From positions 1-64,000 of the forward strand of contig JABMRT010000106.1 of the NCBI GenBank assembly GCA_013202295.1: a stretch of 64,000 nucleotides of DNA, given 5' to 3'. Made by a program: the position numbers and the translations under genes. The notes beneath the pieces were generated by a model. That model made no database searches. It had not been told where the DNA came from and saw nothing but the letters and a program-made list of their open reading frames with translations. Source of the DNA: Candidatus Zhuqueibacterota bacterium (lineage in GTDB: Bacteria; Zhuqueibacterota; QNDG01; JABMRT01). Every line of letters starts with the position of its first letter. Position 1 is the stretch's first letter. Below are positions 1-9,365 of the stretch, in pieces.

Positions 1-52
1 CCGACCTCTTGACCCCCAGTCAAGCGCGCTAACCGGGCTGCGCTACGCCCCG
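1..52 (-). tRNA. tRNA-Pro(GGG), 5' part only
   Basis: Read on the minus strand this begins with a 7-nt acceptor strand (CGGGGCG), then TA, a D-arm with GCGC/GCGC stem, and an anticodon arm with stem CTTGA/TCAAG and loop CTGGGGG. The anticodon GGG is at 17..15, which is tRNA-Pro. The variable loop and first T-stem bases follow, and the gene runs off the left edge, so the T-arm and acceptor 3' half are missing. The identity rests on the anticodon loop being intact. Confidence 0.9.
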
Positions 53-161
53 AATGCTAAAAAAATAGCGAAAAAAGATAAGCATAAACCGATTGAATGT
101 CAAGCGCATTCATGCCATTTTCGGATATTCACAATCGAATTTAAGAGATGATTGATCACGC

Positions 162-190
162 TTGACATTATATAGCATAAAGTATATATT
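162..190 (+). promoter_or_regulatory. Predicted sigma-70-type promoter
   Basis: A perfect -35 box TTGACA (162-167) and a -10 box TATATT (185-190) are separated by exactly 17 nt. The predicted start is near 197, about 25 nt before the DUF2723 gene. It points away from the tRNA gene on the other strand. Confidence 0.65.
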
Positions 191-221
191 GGATTGCCAA
201 TAAAAACCAACTCAGCGCATA

Positions 222-2129
222 ATGATCCTACAATCAAAAAACCGGACACCTTTGATTTTTCCACTCATATTCGGAGTGCTCGCATGGCTCTTGTACGAAA
301 GTACCAATGTACACGGTCTGATCTGGGGTGATGCTGGCGAATTCATCGCCGTTTCAAAAATTCTTGGAATAGGACATGCGTACGGTCATCCCCTGTTCTG
401 GCTGCTGGGACGTATTGCGATCATGCTCATGCCGGGTGATCCGGCTGCAGCCATGAACCATCTCACTGCCTTCTTCTCCGCCCTGACTTGTGGAACTGCT
501 ACAATACTCGCAATTCGTTGGCTGCCAGAGGGATTGAAATCCTGGCAAAAATGGACCGCCGCCAGTCTTCCCGTACTGGTTCTCATGACCTCGGAAATCG
601 TTTGGGGTCAGGCTGTATTTACAGAGGTTTATAATATTCAGGCGCTATTTATTATCCTTGCCCTGCTCAACTGGGATAATTATTTCAGGGATGATGGAGA
701 CATCCGCCACTTTGCAGTCGCAACCTTTTTCTGGGCCCTCAGCATCACGCTCGGCTTATATGTGGGATTGCTTGTCGTTCTTCCCATTCTGTTCTGGTTT
801 GTATGGGATAAAAAACAAATTCAACTTTCATCATCCTTGTTAGTCATTCTGGCATTAATAGCGGGATTCTCAATCTGGATCTATCTTCCTGTACGATCTT
901 TAGTCAAACCTCCATATATGCACTCGAACATCGATTCACTGCACAGTCTGATCAATTACCTGTCGCGTTCCCAATATTCGGCTGAGCACATTGCCGGATC
1001 TGTGGCCATCCCCTATTTTTTATGGAAATCCGTTAAAGTCTTTTTCTCAAATCTGGACATTGCAGGATCCATCCTGGTTTTAGGAGGAGTTTTCAGCATG
1101 ATTCGGGCAAGAACCAGACAGCTTTTACCCTATGCATTGACAACCGGACTACTCATCCTGATTTTTGGAGTAATCCTTCCACTCACACTCAACTTTCGTC
1201 AAATCTATGGTATGGGCGTCTACTTCACGCCCATCCTTCTGCTTTCAATACCAATCATGGTCTCAGGTGCCGGCCTGATCGTGAAGCAACTCCATAGGTC
1301 GGTCTTTTGGATTCTCATCCTCATCGCCATGTTTTCTGGAGTCTCACGTTATATGTCCATAGATTTATCAGGTCACACATTCACGGAAAAGTACCTCAAT
1401 TATATTTCAACAACACTGCCGCAAGGCGCTTCCATTGCAGCCAATTCAGACGAAACCCATTATCCTCTTCTCTATGATGTGTTTGCACAGGGCAATGCCA
1501 GCCAATACAATCTATGGTATGTTCGGGAGAGTGAGCCAGTGGAAACTTGGTTAAAACGACTTGAAAATCCTGGAACGATTGTGAACAATTATGGACCCTA
1601 TTTAAAAGCAATTTCGGATTATGACCTGACTTCTTTGGCCGGATCCTTTTTCACGTCTTCAAATAACGATTCATTGGCAAAGCGTCTGAACAATGGATTC
1701 CTAAAATTATTTAGTTTGGATGCTGATGCCATTCAGGAACTTCATCCAGTCGAACGGATTGACGGAGCCGTACTCTGGTCCAAGCATGCCCGGTATTGGA
1801 CGACTTGGTCGGAACGCTTGAAATACACCGATCCGGAAGGCGCCAGAGAAAAATATGCCCAAGCCATTCATGCCATGTACAAAGCGTATGAATTCGATGA
1901 CTTTTCTTATATGGCATCCTTTTACGCGGGCAATCTCGCGCAAATGATGTTATTGGCTGGCCATCTGGATAATGCTGAATCCTTCGCGAAACAGGGATTG
2001 AATCGATATCCTTATTCTGTGGAATGTTTGCAGGCACTGGCTGGCGTTTATTATCAAACCAATCGGGCGGAACAGGCAGAAAATATTCGTAGTCGCATTA
2101 AAAATTTGAATCAAAAAACCGATCATTGA
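222..2129 (+). CDS. DUF2723 family polytopic membrane protein
   Basis: A 635-residue membrane protein. The N-terminal third has the DUF2723 pattern: an early segment with WGDAGEFIA followed by a GHPLFWLLGR motif. That acidic residue in the first extracytoplasmic loop resembles the GT-C glycosyltransferase fold (O-mannosyltransferase-like). About ten hydrophobic segments span residues 15-390. A soluble C-terminal part (about 390-635) ends in TPR-like helices containing the segment GHLDNAESFAKQGLNRYPYS. The likely role is lipid-linked sugar transfer on the outer face of the inner membrane, inferred from the family. The ATG is the first in frame; no strong ribosome-binding site is visible. It is preceded by a good promoter and stands alone. 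Confidence 0.8.
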   Translation: MILQSKNRTPLIFPLIFGVLAWLLYESTNVHGLIWGDAGEFIAVSKILGIGHAYGHPLFWLLGRIAIMLMPGDPAAAMNHLTAFFSALTCGTATILAIRWLPEGLKSWQKWTAASLPVLVLMTSEIVWGQAVFTEVYNIQALFIILALLNWDNYFRDDGDIRHFAVATFFWALSITLGLYVGLLVVLPILFWFVWDKKQIQLSSSLLVILALIAGFSIWIYLPVRSLVKPPYMHSNIDSLHSLINYLSRSQYSAEHIAGSVAIPYFLWKSVKVFFSNLDIAGSILVLGGVFSMIRARTRQLLPYALTTGLLILIFGVILPLTLNFRQIYGMGVYFTPILLLSIPIMVSGAGLIVKQLHRSVFWILILIAMFSGVSRYMSIDLSGHTFTEKYLNYISTTLPQGASIAANSDETHYPLLYDVFAQGNASQYNLWYVRESEPVETWLKRLENPGTIVNNYGPYLKAISDYDLTSLAGSFFTSSNNDSLAKRLNNGFLKLFSLDADAIQELHPVERIDGAVLWSKHARYWTTWSERLKYTDPEGAREKYAQAIHAMYKAYEFDDFSYMASFYAGNLAQMMLLAGHLDNAESFAKQGLNRYPYSVECLQALAGVYYQTNRAEQAENIRSRIKNLNQKTDH

Positions 2130-2224
2130 GCCACAATCAGAAAACAGGATATATTCGCACTATATTCTGTTAAAATGAATATTTTAACCTTAAATATTGA
2201 TTATTATCAATAGATAGTTTGTTC

Positions 2225-2253
2225 TTGCATTTCATATTCATTTTGTATATACT
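2225..2253 (+). promoter_or_regulatory. Possible promoter of the M64 peptidase gene
   Basis: TTGCAT (2225-2230) and TATACT (2248-2253) are 17 nt apart in an AT-rich gap upstream of the peptidase gene. The -10 is good and the -35 is weak (three of six consensus bases). Confidence 0.4.
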
Positions 2254-2292
2254 ATCAATTCATAGATTGGATAGCAAACAGGAGCATCATTC

Positions 2293-3696
2293 ATGAACTT
2301 GCGAACTGGCATCATCATCGGATTTGTGGCCTTCAATCTGCAAGCGCAATCTGCATTTGAGGACTTCTTCACAGATCAAACCATGCGCGTTGATTACATC
2401 CACTCCGGCACGGCGAAAACCGAAGCCTTTTCCGTGGATGAAATTTACATCGAATCAGTTTGGGCGGGCAGCCATAAAAATCTGATCGACACCCTGAACC
2501 TCGGCAAATATCTGTTTGAGATTTATGATGTCAAGACCAATCAATTAATCTATTCAAGAGGATTTTGCTCCATCTTCGGTGAATGGCAAACCACGGATGA
2601 AGCAAAGAATCGCCGCCGTGCGTTCAGTGAATCGATTCGTTTTCCGAATCCGAAAAACAAGGTGAAGATAACGCTTTCTTCAAGGGATGACAACAACATT
2701 TTCATGGAACGCTGGGCCATTCCTGTGGATCCGTCAAAAGCCAATATTCGCAGGACAAACTTTTACGAGAATATTAATATTTCGAAGATTCTGGATAATG
2801 GTGATCCAGCCACGAAGGTGGATATATTGATCCTGCCGGACGGGTATACGAAAAAAGAGATGAAGAATTTTCTAAAGGATGCGCGTGAAATGTGCGATGT
2901 GCTGTTCGCGACATCTCCGTTTAAAGAGCGCAAGTCGGATTTCAATATCCTCGCCATGGAACTGCCGTCCAACGCATCCGGCATTGACAATCCGCGCAAA
3001 GAAGTTTATGTGGACAATGCCCTCTCATGCTCGTTCAACAGTTTTGAGAGTGACCGTTACATCCTGACCTGGGACAACAAAACCGTGTGTAAAGCCGCTT
3101 CGGCCGCACCGTACGACCAGCTTTACATCCTTATAAACAGCAAGAAATATGGAGGCGGTGGCATATTCAACCTCTATTCAACCTGTATCGCGGATAACGA
3201 GTGGAGCGGATATATCTTTGTGCATGAATTCGGACATGCTTTCGCCGGATTAGGTGATGAATATTATACGTCGGATGTGGCGTATGACGAGTTTTATAAC
3301 GCCGGGGTAGAACCCTGGGAACCCAATGTCACTGCACTGATGGACAAAAAAAATGTCAAATGGAAAGCATTAATGGATGATGAAACGCTTGTGCCCACAC
3401 CATGGGACAAAGTGGTCTTTGACAGTACAAATCGTGCGCACCGTAAAACAACAAATCAGTTGAAGGAGAAGGCCGCAAAAGACAGTGCCAAGGCAGCACA
3501 TGATCAATGGCGCTGGGATTTCCTGCGAGCGCAGGAGGCTTGGGGCACAGTAGGAGTGTTTGAAGGAAGTGGATACAGCTCAGAGGGGCTCTATCGACCC
3601 TATCTGGATTGCCGAATGTTCTCAAGGAGTTTGACGGGATTTGATCCCGTCTGCTTGCGCGCCATCGAACAGATGATTGATTTTTATTCGGAATAG
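2293..3696 (+). CDS. Secreted M64-family (IgA peptidase-like) zinc metallopeptidase
   Basis: A 467-residue protein with a short signal-like N-terminus that ends near residue 19 (QAQS). The zinc site is clear: HEFGHAFAGLGDEYY with His311 and His315, matching the HExGH..(A/G)GLxDEY signature of family M64. Upstream lies the family's usual DILILPDGYT motif (about residues 178-187) and an N-terminal beta domain. M64 enzymes are secreted or periplasmic peptidases; the name comes from a Clostridium IgA protease, but most FCB members have no known substrate. The ribosome-binding site AGGAGC sits just upstream of the ATG. The gene has its own possible promoter and precedes rocD by 36 nt. Confidence 0.88.
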   Translation: MNLRTGIIIGFVAFNLQAQSAFEDFFTDQTMRVDYIHSGTAKTEAFSVDEIYIESVWAGSHKNLIDTLNLGKYLFEIYDVKTNQLIYSRGFCSIFGEWQTTDEAKNRRRAFSESIRFPNPKNKVKITLSSRDDNNIFMERWAIPVDPSKANIRRTNFYENINISKILDNGDPATKVDILILPDGYTKKEMKNFLKDAREMCDVLFATSPFKERKSDFNILAMELPSNASGIDNPRKEVYVDNALSCSFNSFESDRYILTWDNKTVCKAASAAPYDQLYILINSKKYGGGGIFNLYSTCIADNEWSGYIFVHEFGHAFAGLGDEYYTSDVAYDEFYNAGVEPWEPNVTALMDKKNVKWKALMDDETLVPTPWDKVVFDSTNRAHRKTTNQLKEKAAKDSAKAAHDQWRWDFLRAQEAWGTVGVFEGSGYSSEGLYRPYLDCRMFSRSLTGFDPVCLRAIEQMIDFYSE

Positions 3697-3732
3697 ATCA
3701 AATCAGATTCAATTATTAATAGGAGCAAATAA

Positions 3733-4935
3733 ATGACATCGAAAGAACTGATTCAAATAGAAGATCAGTACGGCGCCCACAACTATCATCCATTGGATGT
3801 GGTACTCGCAAAAGGTAAAGGAATCTGGGTATATGACCTCGAAGGCAACAAATTTCTGGATTTCCTGTCTGCCTACTCTTCAGTCAATCAGGGCCACTGC
3901 CATCCACGCATCGTGAAGGCATTGACGGATCAAGCTCAGAAATTGACGATCACGTCGCGAGCGTTTCGAAATGATCAACTCGCCCTTTTTTGCAAGCAGG
4001 TCTGTGAGCTGGCTGATATGGATATGCTGCTTCCCATGAACAGCGGTGCGGAAGCCGTAGAAACCGCGATTAAGGCGATGCGGAAATGGGGTTACAAGGT
4101 CAAAGGAATCGCAAAGGATAAGGCAGAAATCATCACCTGCGCGGGTAACTTTCACGGACGGACCACAACAATCGTAGGATTTTCTACGGAGGAACTCTAC
4201 AAGGAATATTTCGGTCCATACACACCCGGATTCAAATCAGTCCCTTATGGCGATGCATTGGCTATTGAGAACGCGATCACGGAGAACACAGCCGCAGTGT
4301 TGATTGAACCCATCCAGGCGGAAGGCGGAGTTTTAATCCCACCTGAAGGTTATCTCAAGCAGATTGCGGAAATCTGCAAAAAACACAATGTCCTGCTGGC
4401 TATGGATGAGATCCAGACCGGATTGGGCCGGACCGGAGAAATGTTCGCCTGCCGTCATGAAGGCGTACAACCCGATATATTTATTTTAGGAAAAGCATTG
4501 TCAGGTGGTTTTTATCCGGTTTCAGCGGTCGTAACCAATAAAGAAGTTCTTGGACTGTTTACTCCCGGTGAACATGGCTCCACTTTTGCGGGAAATCCCC
4601 TGGCATGCGCTATCGCGCGCGAAGCTTTGAATGTGATAGTGGAGGAAGAACTTCCCCGAAAGGCCACGGAACTTGGCAAATATTTTATGGATCAGCTGCG
4701 AACAATCAACAGCGACCACATCAAAGAAGTTCGCGGTAAGGGCCTTCTCATTGGTGTGGAGTTAAAAGATAGCGCTGGCGGCGCCCGACGTTTCTGTGAA
4801 GCAATGCAGGCAGAGGGCCTGCTTTGTAAAGAGACCCATGAAACTGTGATCCGGTTCGCCCCTCCTCTCGTGATCACGAAAAAGGATATTGACTGGGCTT
4901 TTGAACGAATTAAAAAGGTTCTTGAAACATTGTAA
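3733..4935 (+). CDS. rocD: Ornithine--oxo-acid aminotransferase
   Basis: A 400-residue class III PLP aminotransferase, full length for the family. It converts ornithine plus 2-oxoglutarate to glutamate semialdehyde plus glutamate in the cytoplasm, linking arginine and proline metabolism. Visible motifs are NSGAEAVETAIK, CAGNFHGRT, DEIQTGLGRTG and the PLP-lysine region ILGKALSGG (Lys about residue 254), followed by STFAGNPLACA. These are typical of RocD rather than ArgD or GabT. TAGGAGC lies 7 nt upstream of the ATG. A strong intrinsic terminator follows directly. Confidence 0.92.
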   Translation: MTSKELIQIEDQYGAHNYHPLDVVLAKGKGIWVYDLEGNKFLDFLSAYSSVNQGHCHPRIVKALTDQAQKLTITSRAFRNDQLALFCKQVCELADMDMLLPMNSGAEAVETAIKAMRKWGYKVKGIAKDKAEIITCAGNFHGRTTTIVGFSTEELYKEYFGPYTPGFKSVPYGDALAIENAITENTAAVLIEPIQAEGGVLIPPEGYLKQIAEICKKHNVLLAMDEIQTGLGRTGEMFACRHEGVQPDIFILGKALSGGFYPVSAVVTNKEVLGLFTPGEHGSTFAGNPLACAIAREALNVIVEEELPRKATELGKYFMDQLRTINSDHIKEVRGKGLLIGVELKDSAGGARRFCEAMQAEGLLCKETHETVIRFAPPLVITKKDIDWAFERIKKVLETL

Positions 4936-4951
4936 AAATCGGAAGTGATAC

Positions 4952-4990
4952 AAAAAGCCTCCTGTATCTAAAATTCAGGAGGCTTTTTTA
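4952..4990 (+). terminator. Rho-independent terminator after rocD
   Basis: Thirteen-base-pair stem: AAAAAGCCTCCTG (4952-4964) pairs with CAGGAGGCTTTTT (4976-4988) around an 11-nt loop, with a T run built into the 3' arm. Confidence 0.92.
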
Positions 4991-5139
4991 TAATCATCCT
5001 GGCTGAAAATGGGCATGATTGATAGTTTCGGATAAACACATCATATTTCTTTTTAAAATATTCAAGCTCATGGAATTTTTGCTTGAACTTGGATGGATTG
5101 TTTTATATCTTTAGCGTTATTATTAGGGAACCGGTTTTT

Positions 5140-6249
5140 ATGCGAAAATTAACATTGCCATATCATGACAGACGCATCAAATGGCAACGTGAATATCATG
5201 ATCGGCTCGGCATACAAGATAAAGCTCAGAGGAAGGACAAATCCGTGACTGAATTAAAATCCAAGAACAATACGATCTCTGCCTCCGGGAGATGGGTTTC
5301 ATATAGATCGGACATCAAAGTGCTCGATTGCACTATTCGGGATGGCGGTCTGATGAACAATCATCATTTCACCGACGAAGTGGTCAAAGCCGTTTATGAG
5401 GCATGTGTGGCTTCAGGAATCGATTATATGGAATTGGGCTACAAGGCCGATGACAAGATTTTTTCAAGGGATGAATTTGGCGTGTGGAAATTTTGCGCAG
5501 AAGATGATATTCGTCGCATTGTTGGAGACAATGAGACGGATCTGAAGCTCTCTGTCATGGCCGATGCTGAGCGTACGGACTATCATCGTGACATCTTACC
5601 CAAAGATCAAAGTGTGTTCAATTTGGTTCGCGTGGCTACATATATCCACCAAATACCGACCGCATTGGATATCGCGCAGGATGCACACGAAAAGGGATAC
5701 GAAACCTCCCTCAACTTGATGGCGGTTTCCACTGTGCCTGAACATGACTTAAACAGCGCTCTGGATTTGATCTGTAAATCGTCCGTTCAGGCCATTTATC
5801 TGGTGGACAGCTTCGGCGCCTTCTACAGCGAGCAGATCCATTACATGTTTAAAAAGTATATGAAATACGCCCGTAATGCCGGGATAACAGTCGGCTTGCA
5901 CGCGCACAACAATCAAATGTTAGCCTATGCCAATACCATTGAATCCATTATTCTTGGAGCGAACATGGTCGATGCTTCTATGGCCGGACTCGGTCGTGGC
6001 GCGGGCAACTGTCCCATGGAACTGCTGCTTGGATTTCTGCACAATCCCAAATATAAACTGCGCCCTGTTTTGGATTGCATTCAGAATCAGATTGAACCCA
6101 TGCGTGAAAAACTGATGTGGGGTTTTGATATTCCCTATATGATTACGGGATTGCTAAACCAACATCCCCGTGATGCGATCAAATTTAACAGCTCTGATGA
6201 TCGTGGAGATTTTATCAAATTCTTTGATGACATCATTTCTGATTATTAA
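5140..6249 (+). CDS. DRE-TIM (HMGL-like) aldolase-domain protein
   Basis: A TIM-barrel protein of the pyruvate carboxyltransferase / HMG-CoA lyase-like family. The start VLDCTIRDGG is the metal-binding DRE-type motif, and GLHAHNNQ and GLGRGAGNCPMEL complete the usual active-site pattern. It resembles stand-alone aldolase catalytic domains related to 4-hydroxy-2-oxovalerate aldolase; the substrate is unknown. The start is uncertain. ATG 5140 has AGGGAA 9 nt upstream. GTG 5245 has a stronger AGAGGAAGG 8 nt upstream and gives about 334 residues beginning close to the barrel, which may be the real start. The gene lies between two terminators, so it is transcribed alone. Confidence 0.8.
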   Translation: MRKLTLPYHDRRIKWQREYHDRLGIQDKAQRKDKSVTELKSKNNTISASGRWVSYRSDIKVLDCTIRDGGLMNNHHFTDEVVKAVYEACVASGIDYMELGYKADDKIFSRDEFGVWKFCAEDDIRRIVGDNETDLKLSVMADAERTDYHRDILPKDQSVFNLVRVATYIHQIPTALDIAQDAHEKGYETSLNLMAVSTVPEHDLNSALDLICKSSVQAIYLVDSFGAFYSEQIHYMFKKYMKYARNAGITVGLHAHNNQMLAYANTIESIILGANMVDASMAGLGRGAGNCPMELLLGFLHNPKYKLRPVLDCIQNQIEPMREKLMWGFDIPYMITGLLNQHPRDAIKFNSSDDRGDFIKFFDDIISDY

Positions 6250-6273
6250 TAGATCATGATTTTTGGATAATTC

Positions 6274-6303
6274 AATGCGTCCTTCTGGGACGCATTTTTT
6301 TTG
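6274..6303 (+). terminator. Rho-independent terminator
   Basis: AATGCGTCC (6274-6282) pairs with GGACGCATT (6288-6296) around a 5-nt loop, followed by a T run. Confidence 0.88.
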
Positions 6304-6325
6304 CCCCGTGTGCAATCAGAACCGT

Positions 6326-6354
6326 TTGTAAATCGAATTCAAATACTGTATATT
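6326..6354 (+). promoter_or_regulatory. Predicted promoter for the reductase gene
   Basis: TTGTAA (6326-6331) and TATATT (6349-6354) are 17 nt apart, just downstream of a terminator and about 48 nt before the flavoprotein start. Confidence 0.5.
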
Positions 6355-6401
6355 ATCCATCATATTTTTAATTATGACTTCGGGAAAAGCACCTTAGCCC
6401 T

Positions 6402-7583
6402 ATGACCAATATTAATCATGATATCATCATCGCAGGCGCCGGCCCCGCAGGATCGGTTGCAGCTGCTTTTTTGGTCCGTGCTGGACATGATGTGCTTCTC
6501 ATTGATCAATATGAATTCCCCAGGGATAAAATCTGCGGCGATGCGATAGGTCCTTTCGCGCTGCGTATTCTGCACGAAATCGGATTAAAAGATCCACTCG
6601 ATGGAGCAGGATGCTACCCCATCACATCCGGACGCATTGTTTCTCCTTCCGGGCACAGCATCTCTCTCAAATTTTCAGATAACCATCCAGATCAGATTAC
6701 CACCCTCGTAGCCCCACGCAAGCAGTTGGACGGTCTTGTTCAAAACCGCGCCATACAGCTCGGTGCCACATTCATGCAAGCAAAGGTTTTGGATGTGGAG
6801 CAATCAGATAAAGGCGATGTTATAATTAAAGTCAGGGATAACCAATCGGAGAAAACACTTTCCTCCCGACTGCTCCTTGCTGCTGACGGCTCCAACTCGA
6901 TCATCGCCCGTAAATTAAATGGACAATATCCTGCAACCCACTTAGCTGTGGCAGCTCGTGCATATGTAAAAGGCATTTATATCCGGGAGAATACTATCGA
7001 GGGATTTCTCGATTCCTCCATCTGGCCGGGATATGGCTGGATCTTTCCTATCGGCCCCAACGAAGCCAACATCGGAGTGGGTCTTTCAATGAAAGCGTTC
7101 CGTAAAATGAATGTGACTTTAAGACAGGTCTTCGACCTTTTTCTGTCAACTCCTGAGATTAAAGAGCGATTGTCTTCCGTTGCAAGTGTGGAATCCTATG
7201 CGGGTTGGCCATTACGATTGGGCTGGGACCGCAAACTCCAACGCGTATGGGACGGTGTGATTCTTCTCGGTGATGCGGCTGGACTCATCAATCCCTTGTC
7301 TGGTGGAGGCATCGCCAATGCGATGTTCTCTGCTAAAGTTGCGGCAGAAGTAGCCATTGAGGCACTGGACAGTAACGACTTTTCCATGAAATCACTCTCT
7401 TCATATGAATCGCGGATTCGAAAAGTTATCCACAAAGAACTGATTCAATCCGAATGGCTGCGTCGGTTGATCTATAACTCACCCGGTTTGGTCGACCGAT
7501 CGGTCCGGCTATTGCGTAATCATCGCGTGCTGCCCGCATTGTTATCCAGATTATACACGGACTTGCAATTTACAATCAATTAA
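6402..7583 (+). CDS. Geranylgeranyl reductase-family FAD-dependent oxidoreductase
   Basis: A 393-residue flavoprotein. The N-terminus has the dinucleotide fold DIIIAGAGPAGSVAAAFL and the substrate-family motif FPRDKICGD. The second FAD motif is GDAAGLINPLSGGGI (about residues 288-302). The family (ChlP / digeranylgeranylglycerophospholipid reductase / halogenase-related) reduces isoprenoid double bonds or oxidises aromatic substrates. In non-phototrophs the likely substrates are quinone or lipid isoprenoid chains, which is an inference. No clear Shine-Dalgarno precedes the ATG. It is followed 70 nt later by a Tat lipoprotein gene. Confidence 0.85.
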   Translation: MTNINHDIIIAGAGPAGSVAAAFLVRAGHDVLLIDQYEFPRDKICGDAIGPFALRILHEIGLKDPLDGAGCYPITSGRIVSPSGHSISLKFSDNHPDQITTLVAPRKQLDGLVQNRAIQLGATFMQAKVLDVEQSDKGDVIIKVRDNQSEKTLSSRLLLAADGSNSIIARKLNGQYPATHLAVAARAYVKGIYIRENTIEGFLDSSIWPGYGWIFPIGPNEANIGVGLSMKAFRKMNVTLRQVFDLFLSTPEIKERLSSVASVESYAGWPLRLGWDRKLQRVWDGVILLGDAAGLINPLSGGGIANAMFSAKVAAEVAIEALDSNDFSMKSLSSYESRIRKVIHKELIQSEWLRRLIYNSPGLVDRSVRLLRNHRVLPALLSRLYTDLQFTIN

Positions 7584-7653
7584 CAATTTTGTAAAATATA
7601 ATTCTTTATATTGAGTACAACCAATTACACATCATCATATCATGGAGGACATC

Positions 7654-8514
7654 ATGAAATCCCGATTCACCAAAGCAATGAAACGACGTCATTTCCTGAA
7701 TGCATTTACTGGGCTTGTTGTTGCCTCACTCCTTTTCGGATGTGGCACCATGACAAACGCGCAAAAGAGCGAGATTCCGGTTGCTCTACAGCTGTACTCT
7801 GTACGGCATGATTGTGAAAAAGATTTCCCCGGTACAATCGCGAAAGTGGCTGAGATGGGGTATCAGGGTGTTGAATTTGCCGGTTTTCATGATTATTCTG
7901 CTGAAGAGGTTCGCAAGATGTTGGACGACAACGGACTGAAATGCGCTGGAGCACACGTCGATTTAAGCCTCATGTTGGATGATGCTCTGGAACAAACCAT
8001 TGAATTCCATAAAATCATCGGAAATAAATACCTGATCGTGCCTTGGCTGAACGAAGAACGAAGAAATTCAAAAGAAGCATGGCTGGAGACCGCGAAACTT
8101 TTCAATGAACTGGCCGAAAAAGTAAAACCTCATGGCATGATGATCGGGTATCACAATCACACATTTGAGTTTGAACTCATTGATGAGGAAATGCCCTGGG
8201 ATATTTTCGCCCAGAACACAACAGATGACGTGATTCTGCAGTTGGACACCGGGAATATGGCCGGAGCTGACGCGGAGGCCGTTCCTTATCTGAAGCGCTA
8301 TCCCGGCCGGTCTGTTACAATTCATCTGAAAGAACATTCAGTAACCAAACCGGATGCCCTTATCGGTCAGGGCGACATTCCATTTAAGAAAATCTTCGAA
8401 GTCTGTACTAAAACGGGCGGCACCGAATGGTACATTATAGAAGAGGAAAAAGAAGGATTGCCACCCATTGAAGCTGTGAAGATCAGTTATGATAATTTAA
8501 TAAAGTTGCTTTAA
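7654..8514 (+). CDS. Tat-exported lipoprotein of the sugar phosphate isomerase/epimerase family
   Basis: About 286 residues. The start at 7654 is chosen because GGAGG lies 6 nt upstream and overlaps the alternative ATG at 7642. The N-terminus KRRHFLNAF is a twin-arginine signal, followed by a hydrophobic stretch and Cys in LLFGCG, so the mature protein is probably a folded periplasmic lipoprotein. The rest is a xylose isomerase-like TIM barrel: VALQLYSVR at the start, then GYHNHTFEF, LDTGN and HLKEHS with metal ligands typical of the family. Members isomerise or epimerise sugars or inositols; substrate unknown. Confidence 0.85.
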   Translation: MKSRFTKAMKRRHFLNAFTGLVVASLLFGCGTMTNAQKSEIPVALQLYSVRHDCEKDFPGTIAKVAEMGYQGVEFAGFHDYSAEEVRKMLDDNGLKCAGAHVDLSLMLDDALEQTIEFHKIIGNKYLIVPWLNEERRNSKEAWLETAKLFNELAEKVKPHGMMIGYHNHTFEFELIDEEMPWDIFAQNTTDDVILQLDTGNMAGADAEAVPYLKRYPGRSVTIHLKEHSVTKPDALIGQGDIPFKKIFEVCTKTGGTEWYIIEEEKEGLPPIEAVKISYDNLIKLL

Positions 8515-8529
8515 TCGGATAAAAATCAA

Positions 8530-9336
8530 TTGCTCATTCGGATTGTCATTTACATCATCGCCGGATACCTCATCCTGTGTATGCTGTTTTACTTTGGACA
8601 AAACCGGCTCCTCTACTTTCCGGATACTAACCGGCCGGATGCATCAGAGATTCATGCGCTTGGACTTGAATTTTGGCCGAATTCAGATGCATCGTTTCGC
8701 GGATATCTCTTCAACCTGGAAGACGAATCGCACAGGGGAACGATCATCATATTTCATGGCAATGCCGGAGCGGCATGGAATCGCGATTATTACTGCAAAC
8801 CGCTCAGTACTTTGGGATATCAGGTACTGCTCGCGGAATATCCGGGATACGGAGGACGACCCGGAAAACCCTCTGAGAATGTTTTGGTTAATGACGCGCG
8901 TGAGACAATCCGGCTCGTTCGGGAGCACTATTATTCCGACCCCGTATTTGTGATTGGTGAGTCGCTCGGAGCGGGCGTGGTTGCGTCCGCTTTGGCAGAC
9001 TCATCACTGACTGTGGATGGCATCTGTCTGATTACACCTTGGGCCAGGTTGACAGAGCTTGCCAGATCCATCTATCCTTTTATACCAGCTCATCTGCTGG
9101 CTCAGGATAAATATGACAGCATTAAAAATTTGACCGGATATTCAGAGCGAATCGCAGTCGCGGTAGCGGAGAACGATGAGGTCGTTACTACAGAACAGGG
9201 ACTCAAACTGTTTGATTCCCTCAAAGCGGATAAAAAATTGTGGTTGATGGATGGCACATCACACAACACCTGGATGTATCGGGTTGATCCGTTATTTTGG
9301 GAAAAAGTTATTGAATTTATTGCACATTCAGATTAA
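8530..9336 (+). CDS. Membrane-anchored alpha/beta hydrolase (ABHD13/BEM46-like)
   Basis: A 268-residue protein with one N-terminal membrane helix (residues 3-22) and an alpha/beta hydrolase domain. The oxyanion motif is FHGNAGA. The nucleophile elbow is GESLGAG, the acid lies in AENDEV and the catalytic His in SHNTW. This arrangement fits the BEM46/YfhR group of serine hydrolases, whose substrates are not established. The start is a TTG at 8530. The next ATG (8581) would cut the membrane helix, so TTG is preferred. The gene follows the isomerase-like lipoprotein by 15 nt and is probably co-transcribed with it. Confidence 0.82.
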   Translation: MLIRIVIYIIAGYLILCMLFYFGQNRLLYFPDTNRPDASEIHALGLEFWPNSDASFRGYLFNLEDESHRGTIIIFHGNAGAAWNRDYYCKPLSTLGYQVLLAEYPGYGGRPGKPSENVLVNDARETIRLVREHYYSDPVFVIGESLGAGVVASALADSSLTVDGICLITPWARLTELARSIYPFIPAHLLAQDKYDSIKNLTGYSERIAVAVAENDEVVTTEQGLKLFDSLKADKKLWLMDGTSHNTWMYRVDPLFWEKVIEFIAHSD

Positions 9337-9365
9337 GTAGTGATTTGAAGGAACGATAAATAGAT

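Noticed and set aside
5083-5139. TTG-started extension of the aldolase
   Set aside because: Hydrophobic leader FYIFSVIIREP with no ribosome-binding site; the following ATG has one.
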